Below are positions 8,878-19,316 of a stretch of DNA of 64,000 bases, piece after piece. Each line of letters starts with the position of its first letter. The stretch's first letter is position 1. A model generated the notes under the pieces. That model did not search any database, was not told where the DNA came from, and worked only from the letters and a program-made list of their open reading frames with translations. The position numbers and the translations under genes were made by a program. The stretch is from Methylococcales bacterium (GTDB taxonomy: Bacteria; Pseudomonadota; Gammaproteobacteria; Methylococcales; Methylomonadaceae): NCBI GenBank assembly GCA_028712795.1, contig JAQTPT010000007.1:27487-91486 (forward strand). The letters run 5' to 3'.

Positions 8878-9872
8878 GATTTCGTCCTAATTGGAAACGG
8901 CATTCTCCTGCAACTCACGCATTAGGATGCGGCATAGCCGTATATTTTCCAGGTCACTGTAAACAGTAAATCCGCAGCGCAACCGGTTAGATTACCGGTT
9001 TCTATTTTTGTTTTTGTTATAAATCAGGCTGATGTCATTCTTCCAAAAGGGCATAAGTGAACCTATTTTGTTTCTCGAAGCCGTCCCGAAATCATATTAT
9101 AAACCGAAGTGGCGGCAAGTATGGCACGCCGTGCAGTTGTCATCAAACGATTGATAGCGGAAACTCAGCGTCAGGTTTTCCAGTTAAACAAAAAACCCGG
9201 TTTATCCGCTCTGCAAGTAGAAGCCAGGGAATAAATTACAGGGTATCAGGAATCATGTATTGAAAGATTAAATTTTTTGGCGCGGTAGCTAGCCGGCAGA
9301 CTGATCTAATTCTTTGGTCAGTTCTAAAAGCCTCAACTCCATATCATGTTGAGCAGCCATCATTAACCGCCGGTATTCTGAAGGCAAACGGGGCATTAAT
9401 CGATAACGTCTTTGCCGGCTTATGACGAGAAATCGGCAAGAAAACCATTTTAAAGCGAGTCGGCTTTAGCAAACGGCCGGGAACACCGATGAGCGATGTC
9501 ATTTTTTGCTTAATGCTATGGTTAGGCGATTTCCAAGAATGAATATACCCAAATTGTGCAGGATTTTTATTCATTTTCAAGGCGTAAAAAGGGACGCATA
9601 GCAAGCTATGTAACCCTTTTTACAACGCAGAAAAGGGTCAAAAAGACCAGCAAGTTGGGTGTATTCTTCGCCGGAAATCGCCTTAAGGTTCGATTGCTGT
9701 TCGCTCGCGGTTTAGCCGATACAGTGCTTGTTTATGCAAGTCCAGCTACTTGATCCCAAAACGCTTCGGCTTGAGGCTTTGTAAATCAACAGCTTATGGC
9801 GGTTACATGGGTGAAAATAAACTCCGAAACTTTAATTATTTAAATGATATGATCTCAGCCAGGAGAGAGCTC
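8878..9872. other. About 1 kb of decayed sequence around MITE copy B
   Basis: No intact gene. A 36-codon open frame at 9121-9231 (MARRAVVIKRLIAETQRQVF...) and a minus-strand frame reading LPSEYRRLMMAAQHDMELRL to a stop at about 9291 look like ends of lost genes, but I recognise neither. The 158-bp repeat at 9525-9682 lies just upstream of the second remnant. An extended A/T-rich stretch precedes the kaiC remnant. Confidence 0.4.
9525..9682 (+). mobile_element. MITE-like inverted-repeat element, copy B (158 bp)
   Basis: Same orientation as the copy at 325-482 and of identical length, with GGCGATTTCC and GGAAATCGCC ends flanked by TTA on both sides (9522-9524, 9683-9685). Differences from copy A are scattered point changes. 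Flanking TTA versus TAA at different sites supports true target duplication, not shared flank. Confidence 0.87.
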
Positions 9873-10053
9873 ATGGCAAAATTTCATAATAAACAGAGCC
9901 AGTCACTAGTGAACTTTTAAAAACCCGAACCGGCTCAAGGGTCTGGACGAGATTACCGGCGGTGGCCTTCCGCAGGGTAGTCCGATCCTGGTCTGCGGCA
10001 AGACCCTGTTGGCCATGGAGTTCCACGTGCGCGGAGCGACCGGCGCAATTTAA
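9873..10053 (+). pseudogene. kaiC-like remnant (N-terminal fragment with P-loop deletion)
   Basis: A good ribosome site (AGGAGAG) precedes ATG 9873, which reads MAKFHNKQSQSLVNF then stops. In another frame from 9934 the sequence reads LKGLDEITGGGLPQG, PILVCGKTLLAMEFHVRGAT, the start of a KaiC/RadA-like ATPase. Against the family form (LVCGGxGCGKTLL) five residues of the Walker A loop are missing, consistent with a 15-bp deletion between TGCGG repeats. The fragment ends at a stop at 10051-10053. KaiC-like genes often lie next to PAS sensor genes, and the PAS/GGDEF/EAL gene follows at 10454. Clearly non-functional. Confidence 0.8.
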
Positions 10054-10453
10054 CGAACCCGTTGTATTGTGTGCGTCCCTTATTCTGTCCCAACTAAAAA
10101 TCAACCAGTCAGAAAGTCGATAACCATCAGGAAATGACATACGTAAGTCAGAATGTAACATATCAAGCTTAAAATATACTCTAAATGTTTCTTTTCGGAG
10201 TTGTATTGTGCTAGTTTAATCTCTCCTTCCTAATTTATCAGGCTTTATGAAGCAGGTATGACCCCCAATTCTGATCATGCCATTGAGAATTTACAAAATA
10301 TTTGCGAAGAATGCCCACATGAACAAGCCTATTTTCATGACCGTCAGGTTTAATAATTATTGGTAGGAGCCGGGTCCCTTCGGCGATTGTGGCTGGATGT
10401 CACGCGGAGGGCAGGGCTCCCAAAATCGGGCTCACACTTCGGAAATTAATTAA
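10054..10453. other. Intergenic between kaiC remnant and PAS-GGDEF-EAL gene
   Basis: Holds one short frame, 10258-10353 (31 codons, ending CEECPHEQAYFHDRQV), with no good ribosome site and no recognised family; possibly more debris of a kai-type locus. The last 80 bases are GC-richer with short inverted repeats and probably the leader of the downstream gene. Confidence 0.3.
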
Positions 10454-13400
10454 ATGGAAACCGACAAACGAACGCGGGATGAACTTTTAAGCGAGAACGC
10501 CCAACTCAGGCTTCAACTGGAAGAAGCCAAAGATATTCGGCCAGCCATTAGCAGCGGCGAAGTGGACGCGCCTTTTGCTTCCCTGCCGGAAGGGGAGCAG
10601 ATTTTCACTTTGAAGGCGGCCGAGCATCCTTACCGCGTCCTGGTGGAAACCATGAAAGAGGGGGCTGTTTTCATTTCCCAAGACGGCATGATCGTTTATT
10701 GCAACAAACCACTGTCGGAACTGTTGCAAGTGCCGATGGAAAGGCTCATCGGCTCGTCGTTGGCTGCCTATGCTACACCTGAAGACCATGCCTACGTCGC
10801 AGACCTGTTGGAAAACCCCACGCGCGATGGGTGCCGGAAGGAAATCACCCTGAAGACTGGGGCGGGAAATGATCTACCGGTATTGTTTTCCTGTAGCGTT
10901 GTCGAGCTTGAAGGCAAGCCGGGGGTTGGCGTGGTGGTCACTGACATTAGGGCTATCAAGGAAGCCCAGAGACAGATAACTAACGCCGCAGTGCGCGAGG
11001 AGATTGGTTCGGCAATCCAAGAGAACGAGGAATGGCTCCGGTTGGCGCTAAATGCCGCCAAAATGTGTCTCTTCGACTGGGATGTCACCCTTGACAAAAT
11101 CACCTGGTCGCAACGAAGCAAAGAACTATTTGGATTTTGTTCCGGCGAATTCGGCGGCACTTACGCCGAATTCGCCAGCTTGGTACATCCTGAAGATCTG
11201 CCGAGGGTTGAAGAAGCGATTGCACGAAGCAAAACAGGGCGGGCGCCTTACGTTTGCGAGTACCGTTTCGTCCAACCGGATGGCCGTGTGCGCTGGTTAC
11301 TCGCTCGCGGCGATTTCGCTTACGACGGAGACGGACAGCCCAGCCGGATGCGCGGTACGGTCGTGGATATAACGGAGCGCAAACAAACCGAAGAAGAGCT
11401 GTGCGATTGCCGGAAACGCATTCAGTTAGCTCTCGAAGTTAGCCATTCCTTCATTTTCGAATGGAATCCTGCTACCGATCAAGTAGAACGTACCCCCGGT
11501 TTTGGCTCAATCCTGGGCCTGCCGTTCGAGAAAGCTCGCTTCGACACTGGCCAATGCTATTTCCAGCGCATTCATCCGGATGACCGCGAGCGCTTTTTGA
11601 CCTTGTTGGACAATTTGACGCCGGACGCGGACAGTTACCACACTGAGTACCGCCTGATCAGAAGCGATGGCGAAGAGGCATTCGTTGCTGAGTCAGCAAA
11701 AGGGATTTTCGATGCCGAGGGCCGGTTTCTGCGTTTGGTGGGCGCTCTCATGGACATCACCGAGCAAAAGCGCACCGAGCAGTCATTGCGTGAAGCGGAG
11801 ACGTACAGGGTGTCATCTATCTATGCGCGAAGCCTGATCGAAACCAGTCCGGATCCGCTGATTATGATTAGCCCGGACGGCAAGATCAGCGATGTGAATG
11901 CGGCAACGGAGTCGGTAACTGGATACCCAAGGAATGAACTGATTGGCACCGGATTTGAGGAATATTTTACAGACCCCATGATGGCGCGGACGGGTTATCG
12001 GGAAGCATTCAAATCCGGAATGATGCGCGACTATGAGTTGGAGATTCGCCATCGCGACGGTCATCTGACATCCGTTTTGTGTAATGCGGCTGTGTATGGG
12101 GACGAAACCGGGAAATTGAAAGGGGTCTTTGCCGCCGTCCGCGATATTACTCAGCGCAAGTCCGTGGAAACTGAACTTGCCAACTCACATAATTTTCTCA
12201 TCGAGATTATTAATACCCTACCTTTAAGGGTATTCTGGAAAGATCGAAACTTACGCTATCTCGGGTGTAATACGAGTTTTGCCCATGACGCCGGAATGGG
12301 GCAGGCTGCTGATGTCATCGGCAAAGACGACAATCAGATGGGATGGTCATACCCAGCCGGGCTTTATCAGGCCGATGACCGGGCTGTCATTGAATCCGGC
12401 ATCTCAAAACTCAACGTTGAAGAACCCCGGACAACTTTGAGCGGACAGTCGATTTGGTTGCGTACCTCAAAGGTTCCGCTCAGAAATCAGGATAACGAAA
12501 TTATTGGATTGCTGGGAATTTACGATGACATCACCGAATGCAAGAGAGCCAAAGACAAGCTTGATCAGTTGATGCGCGAACAACAGGCGATGCTGGACAA
12601 CGAACTTGTCGGTATCGTGAGATCGCGGGACCGGCGCATCGTTTGGGATAACAAGGCGATGGAACGTATATTCGGCTATGGGCCGGGCGAGCTGGATGGA
12701 CAACCGGGCAGGATTTTGTACCCGGACGACGCCTTGTATCAAGTGCAGTGCGAAGCCGCCTATGCCATGATTAATGCCCATGGCTCCTGTCGGGTGCAAG
12801 TGGAAATGGTGCGGAAGGACGGTGAAAAAATCTGGATAGATTTAAACGGAGCGCGCTTGTCAGGGACGAATGATGAATTCCTGTGGCTGCTCTCGGACAT
12901 TACTCCGATAAAAAAATATCAGGATAAGATCGAGCAGATTGCCTTACACGACGACTTGACCGGCTTGCCCAACCGGCTTCTCGTTTCCGACCGGTTGAAT
13001 CTGGCGCTGGCCCAGGCTGCTCGCGCAGAGCAGTCGCTGGCGGTTTGCTATCTGGACTTGGATGGCTTTAAATCCGTCAACGACAGCTTCGGTCACGCAG
13101 CGGGAGATAAACTGCTCATCGAGATTGCCCACCGGTTGCAAACTTCCGTTCGGGCCAATGACACAGTGGGCCGTTTAGGCGGGGACGAGTTCGTGTTGTT
13201 GCTGACCAATTTGGAAAATGCCAAGGAAGTCTACGAGGTGTTACAACGGGTCATGGAAGCCATCAAGCAGCCAGTGGTGGTTGATGAGACACATGCGGTG
13301 ACCGTCACCGCCAGCATTGGCATCGCACTTTTTCCGCAAGATTCCATCAACCCGGACACTCTGCTGCGCCATGCCGATCAAGCCATGTATGTTGCCAAGG

Positions 13401-14281
13401 ACTCTGGAAAGAGCCGCTATTTTCTGTTCAATGTTGAACAGGATGCTACGATGAAAGCCGAGCAAGATATTATGGCAGGTATCCTCTCCGGCATTAGCCG
13501 GGATGAGTTTGTGCTGTCCTACCAGCCTAAGGTCAATATGAAAACCGGTGCGGTGATCGGTGCCGAGGCTCTCATACGCTGGCAACATCCTGAGCTGGGC
13601 TTATTGCTTCCCGCGGATTTCCTCCCTATCGTCGAAAACCATCCTTGCGGCATTGAACTGGGCGAATGGGTCATTGACGCAGCATTCGCTCAGCTGGCAC
13701 AATGGCATGAGCAGAATTTTGACATCCCGGTCAGCGTGAACATCGGCGCCCATCATTTTCAGCAGGATAATTTTGTGCCGGGAATGCGCGAACGCTTTGC
13801 CGCCCACCCCGCCGTCCAGCCCGGCCGCATTGAACTGGAAATAGTAGAGTCTTCCGCTTTGGAAGACTTGAACAAGGTTTTGAAGACCATGCAAGCCTGC
13901 AGTGAGATCGGGTTGCAATTTGCCCTTGATGACTATGGTACGGGATATTCCTCGCTCACTTATTTGAAGCGGCTGCCCGTGAATATTCTAAAAATCGATC
14001 AGAGCTTTGTCCGCGACATGTTAAATGACCCGGAAGACCTTTCCATTATTGAAGGGGTGATAGGACTGGCCAAAGCTTTCCACTATCAAGTGATCGCGGA
14101 AGGCGTGGAAACGGCAAGTCATGGCGAGCGCCTGCTGACGCTTGGCTGCGACCTGGCTCAGGGCTATGCTATCGCCTGGCCGATGTTGGGAGCAGAGCTG
14201 CCGGGGTGGGTGGCGACTTGGCAGCGGAATGCGGCCGGGTTGGGCAGACGGGATCGAGCCCAAAATCTCAACGAGTGTTAG
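10454..14281 (+). CDS. Multi-PAS GGDEF-EAL cyclic-di-GMP signalling protein
   Basis: 1275 residues, no membrane segment. A short N-terminal coiled coil is followed by about six PAS/PAC sensor units (each closed by DI-T/E-x-K type ends), then a GGDEF diguanylate cyclase domain with intact RLGGDEFVLLL motif, and an EAL phosphodiesterase domain (GAEALIRWQHPELG, ELEIVESSALED, LDDYGTGYSS, KIDQSFVRD, EGVETASHGE). Both catalytic signatures are complete, so it could make or degrade c-di-GMP depending on PAS input. Codon composition is somewhat GC-richer than the flanks. Lies beside a kaiC remnant, possibly its former partner. Confidence 0.93.
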   Translation: METDKRTRDELLSENAQLRLQLEEAKDIRPAISSGEVDAPFASLPEGEQIFTLKAAEHPYRVLVETMKEGAVFISQDGMIVYCNKPLSELLQVPMERLIGSSLAAYATPEDHAYVADLLENPTRDGCRKEITLKTGAGNDLPVLFSCSVVELEGKPGVGVVVTDIRAIKEAQRQITNAAVREEIGSAIQENEEWLRLALNAAKMCLFDWDVTLDKITWSQRSKELFGFCSGEFGGTYAEFASLVHPEDLPRVEEAIARSKTGRAPYVCEYRFVQPDGRVRWLLARGDFAYDGDGQPSRMRGTVVDITERKQTEEELCDCRKRIQLALEVSHSFIFEWNPATDQVERTPGFGSILGLPFEKARFDTGQCYFQRIHPDDRERFLTLLDNLTPDADSYHTEYRLIRSDGEEAFVAESAKGIFDAEGRFLRLVGALMDITEQKRTEQSLREAETYRVSSIYARSLIETSPDPLIMISPDGKISDVNAATESVTGYPRNELIGTGFEEYFTDPMMARTGYREAFKSGMMRDYELEIRHRDGHLTSVLCNAAVYGDETGKLKGVFAAVRDITQRKSVETELANSHNFLIEIINTLPLRVFWKDRNLRYLGCNTSFAHDAGMGQAADVIGKDDNQMGWSYPAGLYQADDRAVIESGISKLNVEEPRTTLSGQSIWLRTSKVPLRNQDNEIIGLLGIYDDITECKRAKDKLDQLMREQQAMLDNELVGIVRSRDRRIVWDNKAMERIFGYGPGELDGQPGRILYPDDALYQVQCEAAYAMINAHGSCRVQVEMVRKDGEKIWIDLNGARLSGTNDEFLWLLSDITPIKKYQDKIEQIALHDDLTGLPNRLLVSDRLNLALAQAARAEQSLAVCYLDLDGFKSVNDSFGHAAGDKLLIEIAHRLQTSVRANDTVGRLGGDEFVLLLTNLENAKEVYEVLQRVMEAIKQPVVVDETHAVTVTASIGIALFPQDSINPDTLLRHADQAMYVAKDSGKSRYFLFNVEQDATMKAEQDIMAGILSGISRDEFVLSYQPKVNMKTGAVIGAEALIRWQHPELGLLLPADFLPIVENHPCGIELGEWVIDAAFAQLAQWHEQNFDIPVSVNIGAHHFQQDNFVPGMRERFAAHPAVQPGRIELEIVESSALEDLNKVLKTMQACSEIGLQFALDDYGTGYSSLTYLKRLPVNILKIDQSFVRDMLNDPEDLSIIEGVIGLAKAFHYQVIAEGVETASHGERLLTLGCDLAQGYAIAWPMLGAELPGWVATWQRNAAGLGRRDRAQNLNEC

Positions 14282-14365
14282 CGGCAGGGGATTCGGCAAT
14301 TGGCATCACTGATTATCATCATTAATTCAGGCTGTATTTTTGAATGATAGAAGCCCGGTTTGAGC

Positions 14366-17152
14366 CTATATTCCTAGGTTTTTTCCGAAAGTTCGCATGA
14401 CAAAATAGGCCGTAGGCGTAGCGACCAGCGACAGTAGCACGGAAAGCGTCAGCGCCCCAATCACGGCGATTGCCAAGGGTTTAAGCATAGCCGATCCGGC
14501 GCCGATGCCGTAGGCTAAGGGTAATAGCCCCAATGCCGCCGCCAGTGAAGTCATCAACACGGGACGCAAGCGCCGACGGCCTGATTCAGCCAGCGCATCG
14601 GCCAGATTTTTACCTTGCAATTCGAACCGGTGCACCGAGTCCAGCATCAAAATACCGTTTTTCGCCACTACACCGATACCGATGATCGCGCCCAGCAAAG
14701 AAACAATATTGACCGACGTGCCGGTCAGGTACCAGGCCAGGACGGTTCCGCACAAGGCCAATACGGAGCCGAACACGATCGCTATGGGTTCGTAAAATGA
14801 GCCAAATTCGATCAACAACACCGTAAATACCAGAAACAGTGAGGCCAACAGCACCACCAGCAAGTTATGGAAAGACTCCTGCTGTTGTTGAAAAAGACCG
14901 CCGAACTCCAGCACACCCGGTGGCAAGGTCTTATCCTGGCTGAGTTTGGCTTTTATTTCCGCAATGGCGCTGCCAAGGTCGCGGCTTTCCAGACGGGTGG
15001 AAACAGCGACCAGTTGCCGCAGATCTTCGCGGTGCAGTTCCAGTTGCCCAGGTTCTGTGATGATATCGGCCACTTGCGATAGCTTTACGGTTCTGCCGTC
15101 CAAAGACCGGAGCGGTAATTCGCGGAGGTTGGCAACCTGTCCGGTTGTGCCGGCGTTCATTCTTACGCGGATATTGACAATGCGGTCGCCCTCCAAAATG
15201 AATGAGGCTTTTTGTCCGAGCATGGCAGTACTGACTGCCATAGCCACATCGTTAACAGTAAGACCAAAACGCTCTGCGTCGCTGTAACGCACCCGTAGAC
15301 TCAACGAGGGGCCGGTGGTTTCCAGGCCATCAAACGTATCGACCACCCCTTTAACTTTGCCCAGTCCGGCTTCGATTTGCGGGGCTTTTTGCTTGAGCCA
15401 TTCGACATCCGTGGAGAAGAGTTTGATCTCAATAGGCCGGGGCGACCAGGTCAAATCACCGATCAGGTCACCGAGAATACCGGCAAACTCCCATTTAAGT
15501 CCTGGCACGCTCACATTAAGCTGCTGGCGCAGTTCGGCAATGACTTCGTCAGTTTTCCGCGGGCGCTTCGGCTTTAATTTGACCAGAAAATCACCTTTAT
15601 GCGCCTGTGAAATACCTAAAGCCAATCGAGCGCCGGTGCGCCGTGAATAACTCTCCAATTCCGGGATGGCTTTCAGAATGGCTTCGGCTTGCCGTAGTTG
15701 CCGGTCGGTCTCGCTTAAGCTGGTGCCCCAGGGGGAATGGTAATCAAGCACGAAGCCGCCTTCATCCATAAAGGGCAGAAACTCGCTTTCCAATTTTCCG
15801 TATAACCAAACGGCTATTGCCAAAATTAAAGCACAGCCAACCAAAACTTTACCGGCCCGCTTCAGTGCCGCGCGTAATGTTTTTTCATAGATTTTAATCA
15901 GCCGTTCAAGCCAACTTAAAGGTTCGTGTTCGCTGCCGGGTTGCGGGCGCAGTGGGTTGCCGGCCGGCATCAATCTGGCTGCTAACGACGGGATAAGCGT
16001 TATGGACAATACCAGTGAGGTTAACAGCGATATGACCATCGTTAATGCCAACGCGCGGAAAAAGCTGCCCGCGACGCCATCCAGAAAGGCAAGCGGTATA
16101 AATACCACCACGGGAGTCAAGGTCGAAGCCAGCAAAGGCCGGAAAATTTCGCCCAAAGCTTGAATTACCGCATCCACGCGTTGCGTACCCTTGGAGATTT
16201 TTGCATGAACGGCTTCCACTACGACAATGGCATCATCAATAATCAGGCCAACGGCCGCTGCGATGCCGCCCAAGGTCATTAAGTTGAAGCTCAAGCCCAT
16301 GACGCGGAGAGCGAGCAAGGTAATCAAAACAGTGGAGGGAATCACCACAGCGGCAATTAAAGTTGCTCCCCAATTTTTTAAGAAAACGTACAGTATGGCG
16401 ATGGAAAGAATCAATCCCAAAAAAATGGCTTCCCATACGCTCTGAATGGAATCACCGACGAGCAGTGACTGGTCGTAAAATACCGTCGCTTGCATTTCCG
16501 GCGGCAAGGCTTTTTTTAGGAGTTCAAGTTCTTGTTTCAGTTGCCGTGCGATATCGAGGGTGCTGCCGTCTGGTTGACTGTAGATATTGAGCAAAACGGC
16601 ATTGACGCCATTCGCAGTCACGATGTTGAAAACCGGCTCCGGCATACGCTCAACCCGGGCAAAATCCTTGATACGGACGGGATGGACGCCCGTCCCCACC
16701 GCTGCGGCGACACCCATGAGTGGTGCATTGCCAGACACTGAAGCTGTTTCGATAGGGATGTTAATGGCGCTGGCCGCGATCCATGGGATTGCCGCTGTCG
16801 CAAGGTTACGTATCCAGGTCGGTGTGACCATGATGGTGGGATTGGGTCGTTGCGCCGCTGTCGTGGTTGCGGCATCTGCCGTTTCCGCTTGAGCTCTCGC
16901 CAGTGAAAGATCGGGATGGTAGTAAATCGCCGCCAGGGTTAGCCGATCAATATCCCAGGATTTGAAAGGCCACGCTGTATCATGTCCAAGCACGCCTTCG
17001 ATGAACTTCTGTAGCGCAGGATCAGACAGACTGCGGGCTTCGATGCGCGCTGCGGAATTCGCCGGATTAATCGGGTGATCCTGAAAACGGGCGCAGCCAC
17101 TCAATAATAAACTGAAGGAAATAAATAGCGCGAGAGGGCTGAGTCGTTGCAT
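14366..17152 (-). pseudogene. In-frame fusion of an OMF efflux lipoprotein N-terminus to an RND pump lacking its N-terminus
   Basis: 928 residues in one open frame, but chimeric. Residues 1 to ~136 are the start of a TolC/OprM-type outer-membrane factor: lipoprotein signal (lipobox LLSGC), then ...SAINIPIETA. From ~137 the sequence is the middle of an RND efflux permease of the HME/AcrB superfamily (VRIKDFARVERMPEPVFNIVTANGVNA..., DDAIVVVEAVHA, final helices to the end), missing the first transmembrane helix and porter region, roughly 200 or more residues. The membrane fusion protein gene that normally lies between is absent. A deletion joining near 16741 explains this. It is downstream of a PepSY/OmpR-type/kinase set that probably controlled the pump. 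Likely non-functional. Confidence 0.85.
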
Positions 17153-17247
17153 AGTGTTAAATTTTTATGGCAAAAAGTAAGCGCTCATAGCCAAGCCAAG
17201 TAGAGAGTCACAGCCATTAAGTTAAGCAATTCAGCAAATAAAAGCCG

Positions 17248-18606
17248 TCATTTGCTCTGCAAACTTAATACGATTTTAAGCCCCGGCTTGTTATCAAACA
17301 GCGCAAGCGTGCCTTCGTGAAGTTCAGCTATGGCAGCAACTATACTCAGGCCAAGGCCATTACCGGGTGTTGTCCGGCTTTGTTCAAGACGGTAAAAGCG
17401 CTGAAATACTTTGTGTCGATAGTCTTTGTCAATTCCGGGGCCATTGTCGGCAACCATCAGTTCAGTATGAGTACCTGATGAGCGCAGTGTGACCGAGATC
17501 TGTGTGTTTCTGGGCGTATGCAAAATAGCATTATCGAGCAGATTAAAGGCCAGTTGCGTCAGCAGTTCTTTATCACCGGACAGTGTTGCGTCCTTTTCAA
17601 TGTCGGCGCGAATGGTTTTTTCCTGTTCCTCCGCTACCGGTTGGAGTGCATCAATCACAGAAACAACAATCTCACTGAGATTAACAGTTTTGAATCCACT
17701 GCGGCGGGAGCCGGATTCAATCTGAGAAATTCTCAGCATCGCAGAGAAGGTATTAAGAATGGTATCGACTTCCTCAATGGCGAAAGCTATCCGTTCCGTG
17801 TATTGCTTTGTCGTGAGATTTCTGGTTAAAGCATCTTCAAGCCTGAATTTTAGATGACTGATTGGCGTACGAAGATCGTGTGCGATGTCATTGGAAACTT
17901 GCTGAATATTTTCAATGAGCGAGCCAATTTTATCCAGCATAAGGTTTAGCAATAACGCCAGGTTATCCAGCTCATCAAGATTTTCTGAAACCGGCAGCCG
18001 ATGCTTCAAATCACCTGCAATAATGGCTTGTGTTGATGTTGTAATGCTCTTTATTTTTCTCAGGAAAGCACCGCTGAGATACAGTCCGCCGCCAGCGCCC
18101 AGAAAAATAACCAAAATAAAGCCCCAGATAAAAGCCTGAATAATCGCCTCCCCGGCATTTTGAATATATCCGCCGTCATGACCAACACCCAGCCAAATAT
18201 TGTTTGGCAGAGCCATGACCCTGATGTAGAGAAGTTTTGATCCAGGTTTTTTGGTAGCGGGATTTCGTTTGACGATCTGCCAACCCTCAGCGAGTTGAAA
18301 GTCAGTGAGGCTTCCGGCTATCAACCGGGTATTTTGATCGATAACGCCGTATTCAAAAAGAGTGTGCAATCCCGGTTCATCAACTTCGTCTATCTCGTCT
18401 TTCAATTCGGCTATCCCGCCTGAGTCATATTCAGTTTTCAGCCGGACGGCTTCCGTGTCGACGCTGATTTTAAGCTGTTGCTCCAGCGTGTGGCTTGTCG
18501 ACCAATAAACGGTGACGCCGATGGATAAAAAAGAACACAAAAAAAGCAGCAAATATAATGCCGACAATTTAAAACTAATGGTGCCGGCAATGCTAGGCAG
18601 CTTCAT
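17248..18606 (-). CDS. Sensor histidine kinase of metal/efflux two-component type
   Basis: 452 residues: two membrane helices (about 10-32 and 155-178) around a periplasmic domain of ~120 residues, HAMP (about 180-235), HisKA (VSNDIAHDLRTPISHLKF, phospho-His near 245) and HATPase (NLLDNAILHT, DNGPGID, NGLGLSIVAAIAELHEG). The layout is that of CusS/QseC-like kinases. It starts inside the end of the OmpR-type regulator gene (14-bp overlap), so the two are co-translated. Downstream is the broken RND pump, its presumed former target. Confidence 0.9.
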   Translation of the reverse strand: MKLPSIAGTISFKLSALYLLLFLCSFLSIGVTVYWSTSHTLEQQLKISVDTEAVRLKTEYDSGGIAELKDEIDEVDEPGLHTLFEYGVIDQNTRLIAGSLTDFQLAEGWQIVKRNPATKKPGSKLLYIRVMALPNNIWLGVGHDGGYIQNAGEAIIQAFIWGFILVIFLGAGGGLYLSGAFLRKIKSITTSTQAIIAGDLKHRLPVSENLDELDNLALLLNLMLDKIGSLIENIQQVSNDIAHDLRTPISHLKFRLEDALTRNLTTKQYTERIAFAIEEVDTILNTFSAMLRISQIESGSRRSGFKTVNLSEIVVSVIDALQPVAEEQEKTIRADIEKDATLSGDKELLTQLAFNLLDNAILHTPRNTQISVTLRSSGTHTELMVADNGPGIDKDYRHKVFQRFYRLEQSRTTPGNGLGLSIVAAIAELHEGTLALFDNKPGLKIVLSLQSK

Positions 18607-19270
18607 GAATCATATAGCCTGCGCCACGAACGGTATGGATAAGGTCGGACTTGTTCCCGGCATTCAGCTTGGTGCGCAAGCGGCTGATGTGGGTTTCAAC
18701 AATATTGGTTTTAGGGTCGAAATGAAAATCCCAGACGTTTTCAAGCAGCATGGTGCGGGTGACGACCTGTCCGGCATGGCGGACAAGATATTCAAGCAGA
18801 CGAAACTCAGTGGGTTGAAGATCAATGATTTGTCCGCTACGCCTGACGACCCGTTTCAGAAGATCGATTTCAAGACCTGAAACCAGTAAAACTTTTTGTT
18901 CCGCTGTCTCCCTGGGTCTGCGAAGCAGCGCGTTAACCCGTGCACTTAGTTCACTGAATGCGAAGGGTTTGACCAGATAATCGTCGGCACCGGCATTTAA
19001 GCCCTCAACACGATCATCAATCCCGCACATTGTGGTAAGGAACAATACCGGAACATGACAGCCAGTGCTGCGTAAGGTTTTTACCAAGGTAAGCCCATCA
19101 AGATCAGGCAGCATCCGGTCAACAATAAGCAGGTCATGTTTGGCCTCTTTGGCAAGGAGCAGGCCTTCATAGCCATCCTTTGCCGAATCAATGCCATGGC
19201 CCGCCTCTTTCAGACCCATCGAGAGATAATCCCGGGTCTCATTGTCATCTTCAATAATTAGTATTTTCAT
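18593..19270 (-). CDS. OmpR/PhoB-family response regulator
   Basis: 225 residues from MKILIIEDDNETRDYL. Receiver domain with phosphoacceptor Asp in LLIVDRMLPDLDG and Lys in DDYLVKPFAF, then winged-helix DNA-binding domain (LQPTEFRLLEYLVRHAGQVV, ETHISRLRTKLN, TVRGAGYMI). I chose the ATG at 19270 because an alternative ATG at 19291 lies inside the terminator hairpin of the upstream PepSY gene. Pairs with the overlapping kinase at 17248-18606. Confidence 0.92.
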   Translation of the reverse strand: MKILIIEDDNETRDYLSMGLKEAGHGIDSAKDGYEGLLLAKEAKHDLLIVDRMLPDLDGLTLVKTLRSTGCHVPVLFLTTMCGIDDRVEGLNAGADDYLVKPFAFSELSARVNALLRRPRETAEQKVLLVSGLEIDLLKRVVRRSGQIIDLQPTEFRLLEYLVRHAGQVVTRTMLLENVWDFHFDPKTNIVETHISRLRTKLNAGNKSDLIHTVRGAGYMIHEAA

Positions 19271-19276
19271 GGCATC

Positions 19277-19303
19277 AAAAAAGCCGGGCAATTACTACCC
19301 GGC
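19277..19303 (-). terminator. Rho-independent terminator after the PepSY gene
   Basis: On the minus strand GCCGGGTAG-TAATTG-CCCGGC forms a stem followed directly by six T (19282-19277). It ends the PepSY transcript and lies only 7 bases ahead of the regulator ATG, so regulator expression needs read-through or a promoter inside the PepSY gene. Confidence 0.85.
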
Positions 19304-19316
19304 ATTGAAATTATTC

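Noticed and set aside
10487..14299. Several open frames of 60-120 codons on the minus strand under the PAS-GGDEF-EAL gene
   Set aside because: Shadow frames of GC-rich coding sequence; none has a recognisable motif.
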